Position numbers and translations under genes: made by a program. DNA of 64,000 bases from contig NZ_BMLY01000003.1 in assembly GCF_014645555.1 (NCBI RefSeq), forward strand, positions 124,001-188,000, read 5' to 3'. The notes under the pieces were generated by a model. That model was not told the origin of the DNA, made no database searches, and worked only from the letters and a program-made list of their open reading frames with translations. The first letter of the stretch is position 1. Each line of letters begins with the position of its first letter. This stretch comes from Silvimonas amylolytica (GTDB lineage: Bacteria; Pseudomonadota; Gammaproteobacteria; Burkholderiales; Chitinibacteraceae). Positions 25,979 through 34,617 of this stretch are shown in pieces.

Positions 25979-26241
25979 TGAGTTGTACCTTGCAGAAAAC
26001 CGGACCCCTGACTACTGCGCCGCGCTGTGCGCTGGCTGCAAGTAGCCTTGACTGAGCTTGAGTGCCGGCTTTGCCGCCGGTCGCCTGTTTTCCAACGAGT
26101 ATATGACAATCGGCTGATATGGCGCCCTCGGCGGCAAAGCGGTGTTGTTTTGCTCTGACAGGCGTGAAAAAACGGGCAAACACCTGCTGATTTGCATGGT
26201 CGGGGTGTATCTTTAATGCCCATTTTGCAAAGGGAGCCCGT

Positions 26242-26874
26242 ATGAGCACAGATGCCCACTTTTACGAGCCCAAAGACGGCCATGGCCTGGTCCATGATCC
26301 GTTCAATGCCATCGTCGGACCGCGACCCATTGGCTGGATCTCTTCACGTGCCGGCAATGGCGTGTTGAATCTTGCGCCATATAGTTTCTTCAACGCATTT
26401 AACTACACCCCACCCATCATTGGTTTTGCCAGCGTGGGTGCAAAAGACACGCTGCGCAATATCCAGGAAACCGGTGAGTTTTGCTGGAATCTGGCAACAA
26501 AAAACCTCGCTGCACCCATGAACCAGAGTTGCGCTGCGGTACCGCCAGATGTGAATGAATTTGAACTGGCCGGGCTGACCCCCGCACCATCCAGACTGGT
26601 GCAAGTACCACGCGTGGCAGAAAGCCCGGTTTCGTTTGAGTGCCGGATGAGTCAGATCGTCAGGCTGCAATCAGCAACCGGCTCAGAGACGAACACCTGG
26701 TTGGTGCTGGGCGAAGTGGTTGCCGTGCACATTGCCCGTCAGTTGCTGCGCGACGGCGTGTACGATACCGCCGCAGCCAGCCCCATCTTGCGTGGTGGCG
26801 GCCCGGCGGACTATTTCGAGATCAAGCCGGATGCCTTGTTCCGGATGTACCGGCCGGGGCAAGAACCAGCCTGA
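26242..26874 (+). CDS. Flavin reductase-like (DIM6/NTAB) protein
   Basis: A 210-residue FMN-binding protein of the flavin reductase-like family. Family markers are Ile-Val-Gly-Pro-Arg-Pro-Ile-Gly-Trp-Ile-Ser-Ser near 22-33, Asn-Leu-Ala-Pro-Tyr-Ser-Phe-Phe-Asn-Ala near 44, and Lys-Asp-Thr near 67. Members supply reduced flavin or act as FMN-dependent reductases and esterase-like proteins; the role here is open. GGGAG precedes the ATG. It is divergent from the EAL gene and convergent with the DsbA-like gene. Confidence 0.9.
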   Translation: MSTDAHFYEPKDGHGLVHDPFNAIVGPRPIGWISSRAGNGVLNLAPYSFFNAFNYTPPIIGFASVGAKDTLRNIQETGEFCWNLATKNLAAPMNQSCAAVPPDVNEFELAGLTPAPSRLVQVPRVAESPVSFECRMSQIVRLQSATGSETNTWLVLGEVVAVHIARQLLRDGVYDTAAASPILRGGGPADYFEIKPDALFRMYRPGQEPA

Positions 26875-26885
26875 ACGAACAGATA

Positions 26886-26935
26886 AAAAGGGCAGTGGTT
26901 CTTCGCCTCACGACGGAGTACCGACTGCCCTTGAT
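26886..26935 (-). terminator. Probable terminator of the DsbA-like gene
   Basis: Read on the minus strand, GGGCAGT and ACTGCCC form a stem around a long loop of some 26 bases and are followed by TTTTTATC. Confidence 0.6.
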
Positions 26936-26960
26936 AACGGCCCGTAAAGGAGTGCTGCAA

Positions 26961-27614
26961 CTAGTCTTGACTGCCTGCGGCGATCTGCCGCAATGCTTGC
27001 TCGAAGACTTCCACCGGTTGGCCACCCTGAATCAGATGACGATCATTGATGATCACTGCCGGCACGGCGTGGATGCCGTTTTGCTGGTAGAAGAGCTCTG
27101 CCTGACGCACATCGCTGGCATATTCGTCTGAAGCCAGAATGGCGCGGGCGCGTTCGGTATCAAGCCCCACTTCGCCTGCCACCTTCAACAACAAATCGTG
27201 ATCACCCGGGTTTTCACCGTCGGTGAAATAGGCTTTGAACAGTGCGTGTTTGAGATCGCGCTGTTTGCCTTCTTCTGCTGCCCAGTGCAGCAAACGGTGC
27301 GCATCAAACGTGTTATAGATGCGGCCGCGCTTGTCCATGCTGAACTTGAAGCCGACCTCTTCACCACGCGCCCGGATACCTTCGCGATTGCGCGCGGATT
27401 GCTCTGGCGTAGAGCCGTATTTCTGCGCCAGATGTTCATTGATGTCCTGACCCTCAGGCACCATTTGCGGGTTCAGCTCAAAGGGCTGGAAATGCAGATC
27501 AGCCTTGATGTCCGGTCCGATCTGGTCCAGCGCGCGTTCTAGCGCATTCAGGCCAATGGCGCACCATGGGCAGGACACATCGGAAACAAAGTCGATTTTC
27601 AGTCTGGAAGTCAT
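26961..27614 (-). CDS. DsbA family oxidoreductase (FrnE-like)
   Basis: A 217-residue cytoplasmic thioredoxin-fold protein of the FrnE/DsbA type. The active site Asp-Val-Ser-Cys-Pro-Trp-Cys-Ala-Ile-Gly is at about residues 13-21, and the cis-proline region Gly-Ile-His-Ala-Val-Pro-Ala-Val-Ile is near 184. There is no signal peptide, so it works in the cytosol as a disulfide isomerase-like or 2-hydroxychromene isomerase-related enzyme. The ATG at 27614 gives the standard N-terminus (Leu-Lys-Ile-Asp-Phe-Val-Ser-Asp). It is a single-gene unit. Confidence 0.92.
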   Translation of the reverse strand: MTSRLKIDFVSDVSCPWCAIGLNALERALDQIGPDIKADLHFQPFELNPQMVPEGQDINEHLAQKYGSTPEQSARNREGIRARGEEVGFKFSMDKRGRIYNTFDAHRLLHWAAEEGKQRDLKHALFKAYFTDGENPGDHDLLLKVAGEVGLDTERARAILASDEYASDVRQAELFYQQNGIHAVPAVIINDRHLIQGGQPVEVFEQALRQIAAGSQD

Positions 27615-27729
27615 TGGCGTTGCCTCTGTTTGCCATACCGGCCAGGTGACCGGCATGCCTTGTATCTCAACTAAATGAGTGCGCAAGGCCCGCGCTTCAA
27701 GCCGGCAACAATCCAGAGTTGCTTAAGCG

Positions 27730-28329
27730 TCAGATGCCAACCAGTGTTTTGACGGCCAGAACGTATTGATCGGCGTGCTGAGCGGCCTTGTGGGACTGGC
27801 GCAGGCTGATGTTCCACCGGGCGATGGCGGTCTTCAACGAGATAGCATCATGTACGGCTTCGATCTCTGCAATCAGCGGCTTGGCCATCAAGCCAAGAAA
27901 CTGTTGCGCACTTTCAATCATCAGAACTTTGACTTGATGAATCAGCGCGGTATCCAGGCCACTAGCCACCGGAGCTGCGGCGGGCATTGTCTCGGCAGAG
28001 ACGGGCGCTGGCGCGGGCACAGCGGCAGGCTCGAGAGGGATCACGGCTGCAATCGGAGCGGGCGCAGCCGCACGTACCGGCTCGATGCGCGCAGTCGGGG
28101 CGCCACCGGTGCCGTTCTGGATAAACCCCATGGTTTGCAACTCACCCAGCATGCGCTCCATATCCTCGCCTGGCATCATGGCGCTGATCGCGGAGGTATC
28201 ACGGGCACCATCGACCAGGATCAATGCACGGCGCAAGCGCGCGGGCAGACCGTGGGCGCGCTCGGTGATCTCAAGCGAACCTTTGTTTGTCTTGGTAAAG
28301 ACACTTCTGGAGGCGGTAGCAGTCATCAT
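27730..28329 (-). CDS. Hypothetical protein with Pro/Ala linker
   Basis: A 199-residue protein I do not recognise. The N-terminal part (about 1-75) looks like a small helical or winged domain with Ala-Arg-Leu-Arg-Arg-Ala-Leu-Ile-Leu-Val-Asp-Gly and Leu-Gly-Glu-Leu-Gln-Thr-Met-Gly-Phe. A Pro/Ala linker (about 80-125) leads to a helical C-terminal domain with Phe-Leu-Gly-Leu-Met-Ala-Lys-Pro-Leu. No signal or membrane segment is present. AGGAGAGGAAG precedes a double ATG. The pattern, a repeated-unit winged domain plus linker, recalls small effector-less regulators, but no function is claimed. Confidence 0.7.
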   Translation of the reverse strand: MMTATASRSVFTKTNKGSLEITERAHGLPARLRRALILVDGARDTSAISAMMPGEDMERMLGELQTMGFIQNGTGGAPTARIEPVRAAAPAPIAAVIPLEPAAVPAPAPVSAETMPAAAPVASGLDTALIHQVKVLMIESAQQFLGLMAKPLIAEIEAVHDAISLKTAIARWNISLRQSHKAAQHADQYVLAVKTLVGI

Positions 28330-28485
28330 CTTCCTCTCCTGGTCCTATGGTGCGTTGCAGTATGGGGTAATCGGCTGGCGAAGAGGGTAGGCGAGTTACT
28401 TTACCGTTATATTAAAAAATACTTATTTAGTTGTCAGAAAAGACAGTTTCCGACCAGATGCCGGTTTGGTCTGGCAGCGGGCATG

Positions 28486-28516
28486 AAAAAAGCCAGTCAG
28501 ACGACTGGCTTTTTTC
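28486..28516. terminator. Strong bidirectional terminator
   Basis: AAAAAAGCCAGTC and GACTGGCTTTTTT pair around AGAC. It lies 30 bases after the ppa stop. Confidence 0.93.
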
Positions 28517-28546
28517 TTTGCAGCTAAACCGGTTCAGCGTTGGCAA

Positions 28547-29074
28547 TCAGCCTTCATTGCGCTTGATGCCAGCCACGATTTCAGCGTGCGCATCTTCCTT
28601 GCTGCCCCAACCTTGCACCTTGACCCACTTGCCCGGCTCCAGGTCTTTGTAGTGCTCGAAGAAATGCTTGATCTGTTCCAGCAACAGAGCCGGCAGGTCT
28701 TCCAGCTTCTGGATGCCCTTGGTCATTTGACAGAGCTTGTCGACCGGCACTACCACCAGCTTGGCATCCACACCGGATTCGTCTTCCATCTTCAGCATGC
28801 CGATAGCGCGGCAGCGGACCACGGAAGCCGGGATCAACGGGAACGGGGTGTAAACCAGAGCATCAACCGGATCCCCATCTTCTGCCAGGGTGTGCGGAAT
28901 GTAGCCGTAGTTCATCGGGTAGAACATGCAGGTACCCATGAAACGGTCAACAAACACGGCGCCCGATTCCTTGTCGTGCTCGTACTTGATCGGCGCTGCG
29001 TTGGCCGGGATTTCGATAATGACGTTGAAATCGTTCGGCACGTCTTTGCCGACGGGAATCTTGCTGATATCCAT
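28547..29074 (-). CDS. ppa: Inorganic pyrophosphatase
   Basis: Family I soluble inorganic pyrophosphatase, 175 residues, which hydrolyses pyrophosphate to two phosphates and so drives biosynthetic reactions in the cytoplasm. The signature [10 protein letters not shown] is near 65-74. Other family segments are Ile-Glu-Ile-Pro at the N-terminus, Lys-Tyr-Glu-type binding region (here Lys-Tyr-Glu-His-Asp) near 34, and [10 protein letters not shown] near 137. It is monocistronic with its own terminator. Confidence 0.96.
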   Translation of the reverse strand: MDISKIPVGKDVPNDFNVIIEIPANAAPIKYEHDKESGAVFVDRFMGTCMFYPMNYGYIPHTLAEDGDPVDALVYTPFPLIPASVVRCRAIGMLKMEDESGVDAKLVVVPVDKLCQMTKGIQKLEDLPALLLEQIKHFFEHYKDLEPGKWVKVQGWGSKEDAHAEIVAGIKRNEG

Positions 29075-29228
29075 GAGAAGAAATCCTGAATGTTCAGTGG
29101 GTGAAATAAATAGAAACCGCGTGATTATAACGGTGTGCGCCCAACTGTGCAGGTCAGCCCGACCATTTGCGCAGTGTCATGAGGCAAAAATGGGCATGGA
29201 ATATGCTTCAAGTAGCCGTTTTACCTGA

Positions 29229-29258
29229 TCCCCGCTGCCACAGGCTGGCGGGGTTTTT
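29229..29258 (+). terminator. Terminator-like hairpin with no gene upstream
   Basis: CCCCGC and GCGGGG pair around a 12-base loop and are followed by TTTTTCG. The strand is plus, but the gene to the left (ppa) runs on the minus strand. It therefore ends an unannotated short transcript or acts as an attenuator 73 bases before the acyl-CoA synthetase gene. Confidence 0.7.
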
Positions 29259-29330
29259 CGCATATCATGACGATTGAATGCTGTACTCGCCAAACTGGCG
29301 ACAGCACCTGCATGTCCAGGCCCCGACCCG

Positions 29331-32006
29331 ATGAAACAACACTACCTCACGCCGCTATTTGAACCTGCCTCGATTGCTGTGATCGGTGCCTCTGTCACTG
29401 AGGGCGCGGTGGGTACCACCGTGTTTGGCAATTTGATCGAGGGCGGTTACGGCGGCGCGCTGTACCCGGTCAATCTCAAGCATGCCGATGTGATGGGGCA
29501 CAAGGCGTACAAGAGCATTGGCAAGATCGGTAAACCGGTGGATCTGGTCGTTATCACCACGCCGCAGCGTACGCTGATCGACATGGTGACTGAAAGCTGC
29601 CGCCACGGCGTGAAGGGTATTGTCATCATGTCGTGCGACTTTGTAGGTACGGCGGATAAGTCTCGTGATTTGCTCGACAAAATTCTGGTCATTTGTCGCC
29701 AGTACAACGTGCGTTTGCTCGGCCCCACTGTCTTTGGCCAGGCGCGGCCGGTCAGCAAGCTAAACAGCGGCAATTACGCGGGAGCGATCAAACCGGGCAG
29801 CATGGCGCTGGTGTCGCAGTCCTCTTCTGTTGCGTCAGCCATTCTGGATTGGGCCGAGTCTCAGGACGTGGGTTTCTCGTCCGTGATTTCGCTGGGTTCG
29901 GCGGTCGATATGGATGTTGGCGAAACGCTGGATTACCTTGTTTCGGACCCTAAAACCCGTAGTATTTTGCTGTACGTCGAAGATGTCAGCGACGCGCGCA
30001 CGTTTATGTCTGCCTTGCGGGCGGCAGCGCGGACCAAGCCCGTCATGGTGCTCAAAGTGGGGCGTTACGATGGCGGTGAAAAACTTGGTCGCACCCATTC
30101 GGAGCGTCTGATCGGTAGCGACGAAGTGTTCGATAACGCCCTGCGCCGCGCCGGCGTGCTGCGTTTGCGTTCCATCAACCAGTTGTTCATTGCCGCGCGC
30201 GTGTTGCCGCGCAATTACCGCACCCGTGGTCGCCGGCTGGCGGTGATTACCAACGGCATTGGCGCGGGGATGATGGCGGTCGACCGTGCGGGCGATTTGC
30301 ACATCCCGCTGCCGCGTCTGACACCGGCCACGATCACGCGGCTGGATGCTTTTTTGCCCGCGCAGTCCAGTCACGACAACCCGATCGACATCCTGGGCAA
30401 CGCCTCTGCCGCGCGTTTTCACTCCGCCACCGAGGCTGCGCTGGAAGACGAGAACATTGATGGCGTCCTGGTGGTGTTCACCCCGCAAATGGGTACCGAT
30501 CACATGGCGACGGCAGAGGCCATGGTCGCGCTGGCCAAAACCACAGACAAACCGCTTTTGCTGGCCTGGATTGGCGGCAAGAAAGTACAGGCCAGCCGCA
30601 AACTTCTGGCCAAGCACAATATGGCGTTTTTCAGCACGCCAGAACACGCGGTTGAAGTCTTCTGGTCGCTGGCCTCCTGGCAATACAGCCAGCAACTTTT
30701 GTTGCAAACGCCCGGCCCGCTGGGCGAGTGGGATGCGCCGGATATGGAGTCCGCGCGCATGATCGTAGATGCTGCGCTGGGCAGTGGCCGCCAGATGCTC
30801 GACGAACTGGAATCCAAAGCCCTGCTGCGGGCTTTCCATATCCCGGTGACCACGACAGTACGCGCGGCAACGGCCGAAGCTGCCGTGACCGCGGCGATGG
30901 GTGTCGGCTTGCCGATTGTGCTCAAGCTGGATGTTGAAGGCTTGACGCACAAGACCGATTTCGATGGCGTGGCACTGAACCTTGTCACCCTGATGGCGGT
31001 TTCCACCGAAGCGACCCGTATGCTGGCGCGCGCGCGCGAACGCTTTGGTGATCGCGTGCGCGGCCTGACCGTGCAACCGATGATCAATCGCAAATACGGC
31101 CGGGAACTGATGGTTGGCGCGACCCATGACCCGGCATTTGGGCCGGTCATCAGCTTTGGCGCGGGCGGCGTGGGCGTGGAAGTCTTCAACGATGTCGCCG
31201 TGGCGCTGCCGCCGCTTAACGATTACCTGGCCGATAACCTGATCCGCCGCACCCGTGTCAAAAACATGCTGGGCGAATTCCGTAACCGCCCACCAGCCGA
31301 TGTGGACAGCGTCAAACACATCTTGCTGCGTATCTCTGAAATGCTGTGTGAGTTCCCGCAGGTGCAGCACCTGGACATCAACCCGCTGATCGCTGACGAA
31401 AACGGCGCCATCGCGCTCGATGCACGGATCTTCCTGGCGCCGGTCGCTGCCGATGCGCGCCGCTATGGCCATATGGCCATTCACCCGTACCCGTCGCACC
31501 TGGTGCAGGTTACGCAGCTCAAGAACGGCATGCCGATGACCATCCGCCCGATCCGTCCGGAGGATGCGGAAATGATCGTGCGCTTTGTCGATGGGTTGTC
31601 GGAAGAAACGCGTTACAACCGCTACATGAGTACGCTCAAGGCGCTTTCGCAAATCCAGCTGGTGCGGTTTACGCAGATTGATTACGCCCGTGAAATGGCG
31701 CTGGTCGCGACCGTGCAGGGCAGCGCGGGAGAAATGATTGTCGCCGTCGCACGCTTTGTGGTGAATGTAGATAACGACAGCTGCGAATTTGCCATCGTGA
31801 TCGACGATGACTGGCAAGGCAAAGGCCTGGGCGGACGCTTGATGGAAGCGCTCTTTAACGCTGCGCGCGATATGCGCCTGTCTACCGTGGAGGGAGAGGT
31901 GCTCTCCAGCAACAGCAATATGCTGGCGTTTATGCGGCGCCTGGGGTTTGTGATCAACAAGCACCCTGAGGATGACGGGTTGAAGTGGGTGGTGAAGGCG
32001 CTGTAA
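29331..32006 (+). CDS. Acyl-CoA synthetase / GNAT protein acetyltransferase (Pat/PatZ-like)
   Basis: An 891-residue fusion of an ADP-forming acetyl-CoA synthetase-like part with a GNAT domain, as in Pat/PatZ (YfiQ) lysine acetyltransferases. The order is a CoA-binding domain (about 8-130, with Ile-Ala-Val-Ile-Gly-Ala-Ser), a succinyl-CoA ligase-like domain (about 140-460), an ATP-grasp domain (about 480-700), and GNAT from about 736 with Trp-Gln-Gly-Lys-Gly-Leu-Gly-Gly-Arg-Leu as acetyl-CoA site. Such enzymes acetylate and inactivate AMP-forming acetyl-CoA synthetase and other proteins; the synthetase half is usually regulatory. ATG 29331 fits the family start; a TTG at 29274 is in frame. A terminator-like hairpin lies in its leader. 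Confidence 0.92.
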   Translation: MKQHYLTPLFEPASIAVIGASVTEGAVGTTVFGNLIEGGYGGALYPVNLKHADVMGHKAYKSIGKIGKPVDLVVITTPQRTLIDMVTESCRHGVKGIVIMSCDFVGTADKSRDLLDKILVICRQYNVRLLGPTVFGQARPVSKLNSGNYAGAIKPGSMALVSQSSSVASAILDWAESQDVGFSSVISLGSAVDMDVGETLDYLVSDPKTRSILLYVEDVSDARTFMSALRAAARTKPVMVLKVGRYDGGEKLGRTHSERLIGSDEVFDNALRRAGVLRLRSINQLFIAARVLPRNYRTRGRRLAVITNGIGAGMMAVDRAGDLHIPLPRLTPATITRLDAFLPAQSSHDNPIDILGNASAARFHSATEAALEDENIDGVLVVFTPQMGTDHMATAEAMVALAKTTDKPLLLAWIGGKKVQASRKLLAKHNMAFFSTPEHAVEVFWSLASWQYSQQLLLQTPGPLGEWDAPDMESARMIVDAALGSGRQMLDELESKALLRAFHIPVTTTVRAATAEAAVTAAMGVGLPIVLKLDVEGLTHKTDFDGVALNLVTLMAVSTEATRMLARARERFGDRVRGLTVQPMINRKYGRELMVGATHDPAFGPVISFGAGGVGVEVFNDVAVALPPLNDYLADNLIRRTRVKNMLGEFRNRPPADVDSVKHILLRISEMLCEFPQVQHLDINPLIADENGAIALDARIFLAPVAADARRYGHMAIHPYPSHLVQVTQLKNGMPMTIRPIRPEDAEMIVRFVDGLSEETRYNRYMSTLKALSQIQLVRFTQIDYAREMALVATVQGSAGEMIVAVARFVVNVDNDSCEFAIVIDDDWQGKGLGGRLMEALFNAARDMRLSTVEGEVLSSNSNMLAFMRRLGFVINKHPEDDGLKWVVKAL

Positions 32007-32027
32007 ACCCGAGCGTTGTGCGCGCAT

Positions 32028-32069
32028 AAAAAATCCCGGCCTTCTACCAGAAAGAGGCCGGGATTTTTA
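32028..32069. terminator. Bidirectional terminator
   Basis: AAATCCCGGCCT and AGGCCGGGATTT form a 12-base stem with a 12-base loop, flanked by A- and T-runs, between the Pat-like gene and the converging pirin gene. Confidence 0.93.
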
Positions 32070-32086
32070 CATCCGGAACAGGATGG

Positions 32087-32791
32087 TTATTGCAGCTGCG
32101 GCAGATCAAACACCAGCACTTCCGCACCATTGCCTTCGCCTACAGTCACCGCGCTTTCCGCGCGAATCTTGGCGGCATCGCCGGCTTCCAGCTTCTGGCC
32201 ATTCACCGTGACCGTGCCGCGTGCAACGTGCACGTACACCAACCGTTCCGGGTTCACCTTCAGCGTGGTGGTTTCTGCGCCGTCAAACAGGCCGATATAG
32301 AGCTTTGCATCCTGATTGATGGTCACAGAACCGTTTTCACCCGTGCCACTGGCCACCAGCCGGAACTTGCCGCGCTTGTCTTCTTCCGGGAAGGTCTTTT
32401 CCTCGTAAGAAGCGGGAGCCGCCTTGTTCGGGATGATCCAGATCTGCAAAAAGTGCGCCGGGTTTACTGCAGACGGGTTGTATTCCGAATGCACCACGCC
32501 GGTCCCTGCGCTCATGCGCTGGACATTACCCGGCTTGATGATGGAACCATTCCCCATGTTGTCTTTGTGCTCCAGTTCGCCTTCCAGCACGTAGCTGATG
32601 ATTTCCATGTCACGGTGCGGGTGCGAGCCAAACCCCTGGCCAGCGGCGACACGGTCTTCGTTGATGACGCGCAGCGGCCCGAAATGAACGTGGTTGTTGT
32701 CCTGGTAACCGGCAAACGAGAAGCTGTGCCAGCTATCCAGCCAGCCGTGGTTGGCGTGGCCGCGGTCTTGGGCTTTGCGTAGCGTGATCAT
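32087..32791 (-). CDS. Pirin family protein (YhhW-like)
   Basis: A 234-residue bicupin of the pirin family, resembling E. coli YhhW, which has quercetinase activity. The metal site is clear: His-Pro-His-Arg-Asp-Met-Glu near 57-63 and Val-His-Ser-Glu-Tyr near 100-104 supply the His-His-His-Glu set. The family start Ile-Thr-Leu-Arg-Lys-Ala-Gln-Asp-Arg-Gly-His and Trp-Leu-Asp-Ser-Trp-His-Ser-Phe-Ser-Phe are present. It faces away from a LysR-type gene 109 bases off, which is the probable regulator. Confidence 0.93.
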   Translation of the reverse strand: MITLRKAQDRGHANHGWLDSWHSFSFAGYQDNNHVHFGPLRVINEDRVAAGQGFGSHPHRDMEIISYVLEGELEHKDNMGNGSIIKPGNVQRMSAGTGVVHSEYNPSAVNPAHFLQIWIIPNKAAPASYEEKTFPEEDKRGKFRLVASGTGENGSVTINQDAKLYIGLFDGAETTTLKVNPERLVYVHVARGTVTVNGQKLEAGDAAKIRAESAVTVGEGNGAEVLVFDLPQLQ

Positions 32792-32900
32792 GGTGTAGCT
32801 CCTTCAGTTGCGTTGAACATGTGTTGTATTATATTCAAGAAAACGGCAAAGATAAGGGCCGTTCTGGATAACTCTGTTGCGTAATTCGGGATAATCTTCA

Positions 32901-33821
32901 ATGCTGCGCTTGAATCTGGAAGCCCTTGAAATACTGGATGCCATTGCCAGAAAAGGCAGTTTTGCGGCGGCAGCGGAAGAAGTTCACCGTGTGCCTTCCG
33001 CTGTTACCTATATCATCAAAAAACTTGAAGATGAGATGGGCGTGCAGTTGTTTGACCGCTCTGGCCACCGCGCTCGCCTCACGCCAGCAGGTGAGACGCT
33101 GCTGGAGCAAGGCCGCCATTTACTGCGCGCAGCCTCTGATCTGGAATACCGCGTCAAACGGGTCGCCACCGGGTGGGAGCCCGAGCTACGCATTGCCATC
33201 GATACCATGGTGCCGTTCTCGGTGATTACGCCGTGGATTCAAGCCTTTGACCAATGCAATTCTGGTACGCGCCTGCGGTTTTTGCACGAAGCGCTGGCCG
33301 GTATGTGGGATGCACTGATCGATCATCGCGCTGACCTGGCCATTGGTGTCTCGATGGACACCGCCCACGGTAGCGGGTTTACCAATCACGATATTGGCGA
33401 TGTCGAGTTTGTCTTTGCCGTCGCGCCTTCGCACCCATTGGCCCATGTACCAGATCCGCTGCCGCCTGATCTGATCCAGCAATATCGTGTCATTGCCGTC
33501 GCAGATAGCTCGCGTTCGCTGGTGCCGCGTACCGTCAATATCTTGCAGGGTCAGGAAACGCTGACAGTGCATGATGCCCGGACCAAACTGCAGGCGCAGC
33601 TTGCCGGCCTTGGCTGCGGTTATCTGCCGCGCTGCATGATCCGCCAGGAACTCGCAGCTGGACGCCTGATCGAGAAAACCCCGGCCGGCCCGCAGCATGT
33701 GCCACGCTTTCATGCAGTCTGGCGCAACAATCAACCGGGCAGGGCGCTGGCCTGGTGGATAGACCGGTTGCGTACCGATACCCGTATCGCTGACTGGCTG
33801 GCAGGGCGGCTGGAATGCTGA
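32901..33821 (+). CDS. LysR-family transcriptional regulator
   Basis: A 306-residue LysR-type regulator. The N-terminal winged HTH (about 4-62) reads Leu-Glu-Ala-Leu-Glu-Ile-Leu-Asp-Ala-Ile-Ala-Arg-Lys-Gly-Ser-Phe-Ala-Ala-Ala-Ala, and a periplasmic-binding-like effector domain covers about 90-295. The sequence resembles the group that includes E. coli YhaJ. It is divergent from the pirin gene, the same pairing seen for yhaJ and yhaK, so pirin is its likely target. The inducer is unknown. Confidence 0.92.
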   Translation: MLRLNLEALEILDAIARKGSFAAAAEEVHRVPSAVTYIIKKLEDEMGVQLFDRSGHRARLTPAGETLLEQGRHLLRAASDLEYRVKRVATGWEPELRIAIDTMVPFSVITPWIQAFDQCNSGTRLRFLHEALAGMWDALIDHRADLAIGVSMDTAHGSGFTNHDIGDVEFVFAVAPSHPLAHVPDPLPPDLIQQYRVIAVADSSRSLVPRTVNILQGQETLTVHDARTKLQAQLAGLGCGYLPRCMIRQELAAGRLIEKTPAGPQHVPRFHAVWRNNQPGRALAWWIDRLRTDTRIADWLAGRLEC

Positions 33822-33837
33822 TCCGCACACTGCATGC

Positions 33838-33872
33838 AAAAAAAGCCCACGTATATGCGTGGGCTTTTTTTT
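33838..33872. terminator. Terminator after the LysR gene
   Basis: AAAAAAGCCCACG and CGTGGGCTTTTTT pair around TATATG. Confidence 0.93.
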
Positions 33873-33970
33873 GCTGCCAATGCGCGATGAAGAGGAGCCA
33901 GCAGGCAAGGCGTACAAGTGCAGAAAGTACACACTAAATGCGGCCTGCGGGTTCCTCTTCGCCGTGCAAA

Positions 33971-34537
33971 TTACTTGGCGCCAGCTTCAACCGGAATGGT
34001 CAGCTTCACTTCGTCCGATACGGCCGGGACGAAGGTGGTCATGCCAAAGTCGCTGCGCTTGATGGTGGCGGTGGCTTCAGCGCCGCACCAGAACTTCTTC
34101 ATCATCGGGTGATCGCCGCAATGGAAGTTGGCGATGTTCAGTGTCAGCGGCTTGGTCACGCCCAGCAGGGTGAAGTTACCGTTCACGGCAACCAGCTTGT
34201 CGCCGTCAAACTTGAAGTCGGTCGACTTGAACGTCATGGCCGGGAATTTTTCGGCGTTGAAGAAATCCGGGCTCTTCAGGTGCTTGTCGCGAGCGGCCCA
34301 GCCGGTAGACAGGCTGTTGGTATCAATGGACACATCCAGCGAACCGGTTTTCTTTTCCTGGTCAATGACCACGGTACCGGTGGCTTTTTCGAAACGGCCC
34401 ATCTGGTTGGAGTAACCGAAGTGGCCGATTTCAAAGTACGGCTGGGTGTGGGAGGTATCCAGTTCCAGAGTTTGCGGGGCAGCGAAAGCAGCAGAGGCAA
34501 CGCAAGCCAGGGCGATGGCAGCAAGTTTCAGTTTCAT
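33971..34537 (-). CDS. YceI family periplasmic protein (second copy)
   Basis: A 188-residue periplasmic lipocalin-like protein of the YceI family, which can bind isoprenoid-type lipids. The signal peptide is Met-Lys-Leu-Lys-Leu-Ala-Ala-Ile-Ala-Leu-Ala-Cys-Val-Ala-Ser-Ala-Ala-Phe-Ala. The mature part has Leu-Asp-Thr-Ser-His-Thr-Gln-Pro-Tyr-Phe-Glu-Ile-Gly-His-Phe-Gly-Tyr-Ser and Asp-Phe-Phe-Asn-Ala-Glu-Lys-Phe-Pro. An extra His/Cys pair (His-Cys-Gly-Asp-His near 138 and Phe-Trp-Cys-Gly) stands out. ATG 34537 has AGGAAC upstream. It is last in a b561-YceI-YceI operon. Confidence 0.9.
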   Translation of the reverse strand: MKLKLAAIALACVASAAFAAPQTLELDTSHTQPYFEIGHFGYSNQMGRFEKATGTVVIDQEKKTGSLDVSIDTNSLSTGWAARDKHLKSPDFFNAEKFPAMTFKSTDFKFDGDKLVAVNGNFTLLGVTKPLTLNIANFHCGDHPMMKKFWCGAEATATIKRSDFGMTTFVPAVSDEVKLTIPVEAGAK

Positions 34538-34617
34538 GGTTGTTCCTGAGTAGATATACAGCGTGTTGATGGTATGTTTTGACCGGCCAGGCATGGCTGG
34601 CTGGTCTTGTTGCCAGA

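Noticed and set aside
29835-32027. Open reading frame of 730 codons antisense to the Pat-like gene
   Set aside because: Shadow of a GC-rich gene; no domain or ribosome-binding site, and the sense protein has full domain structure.
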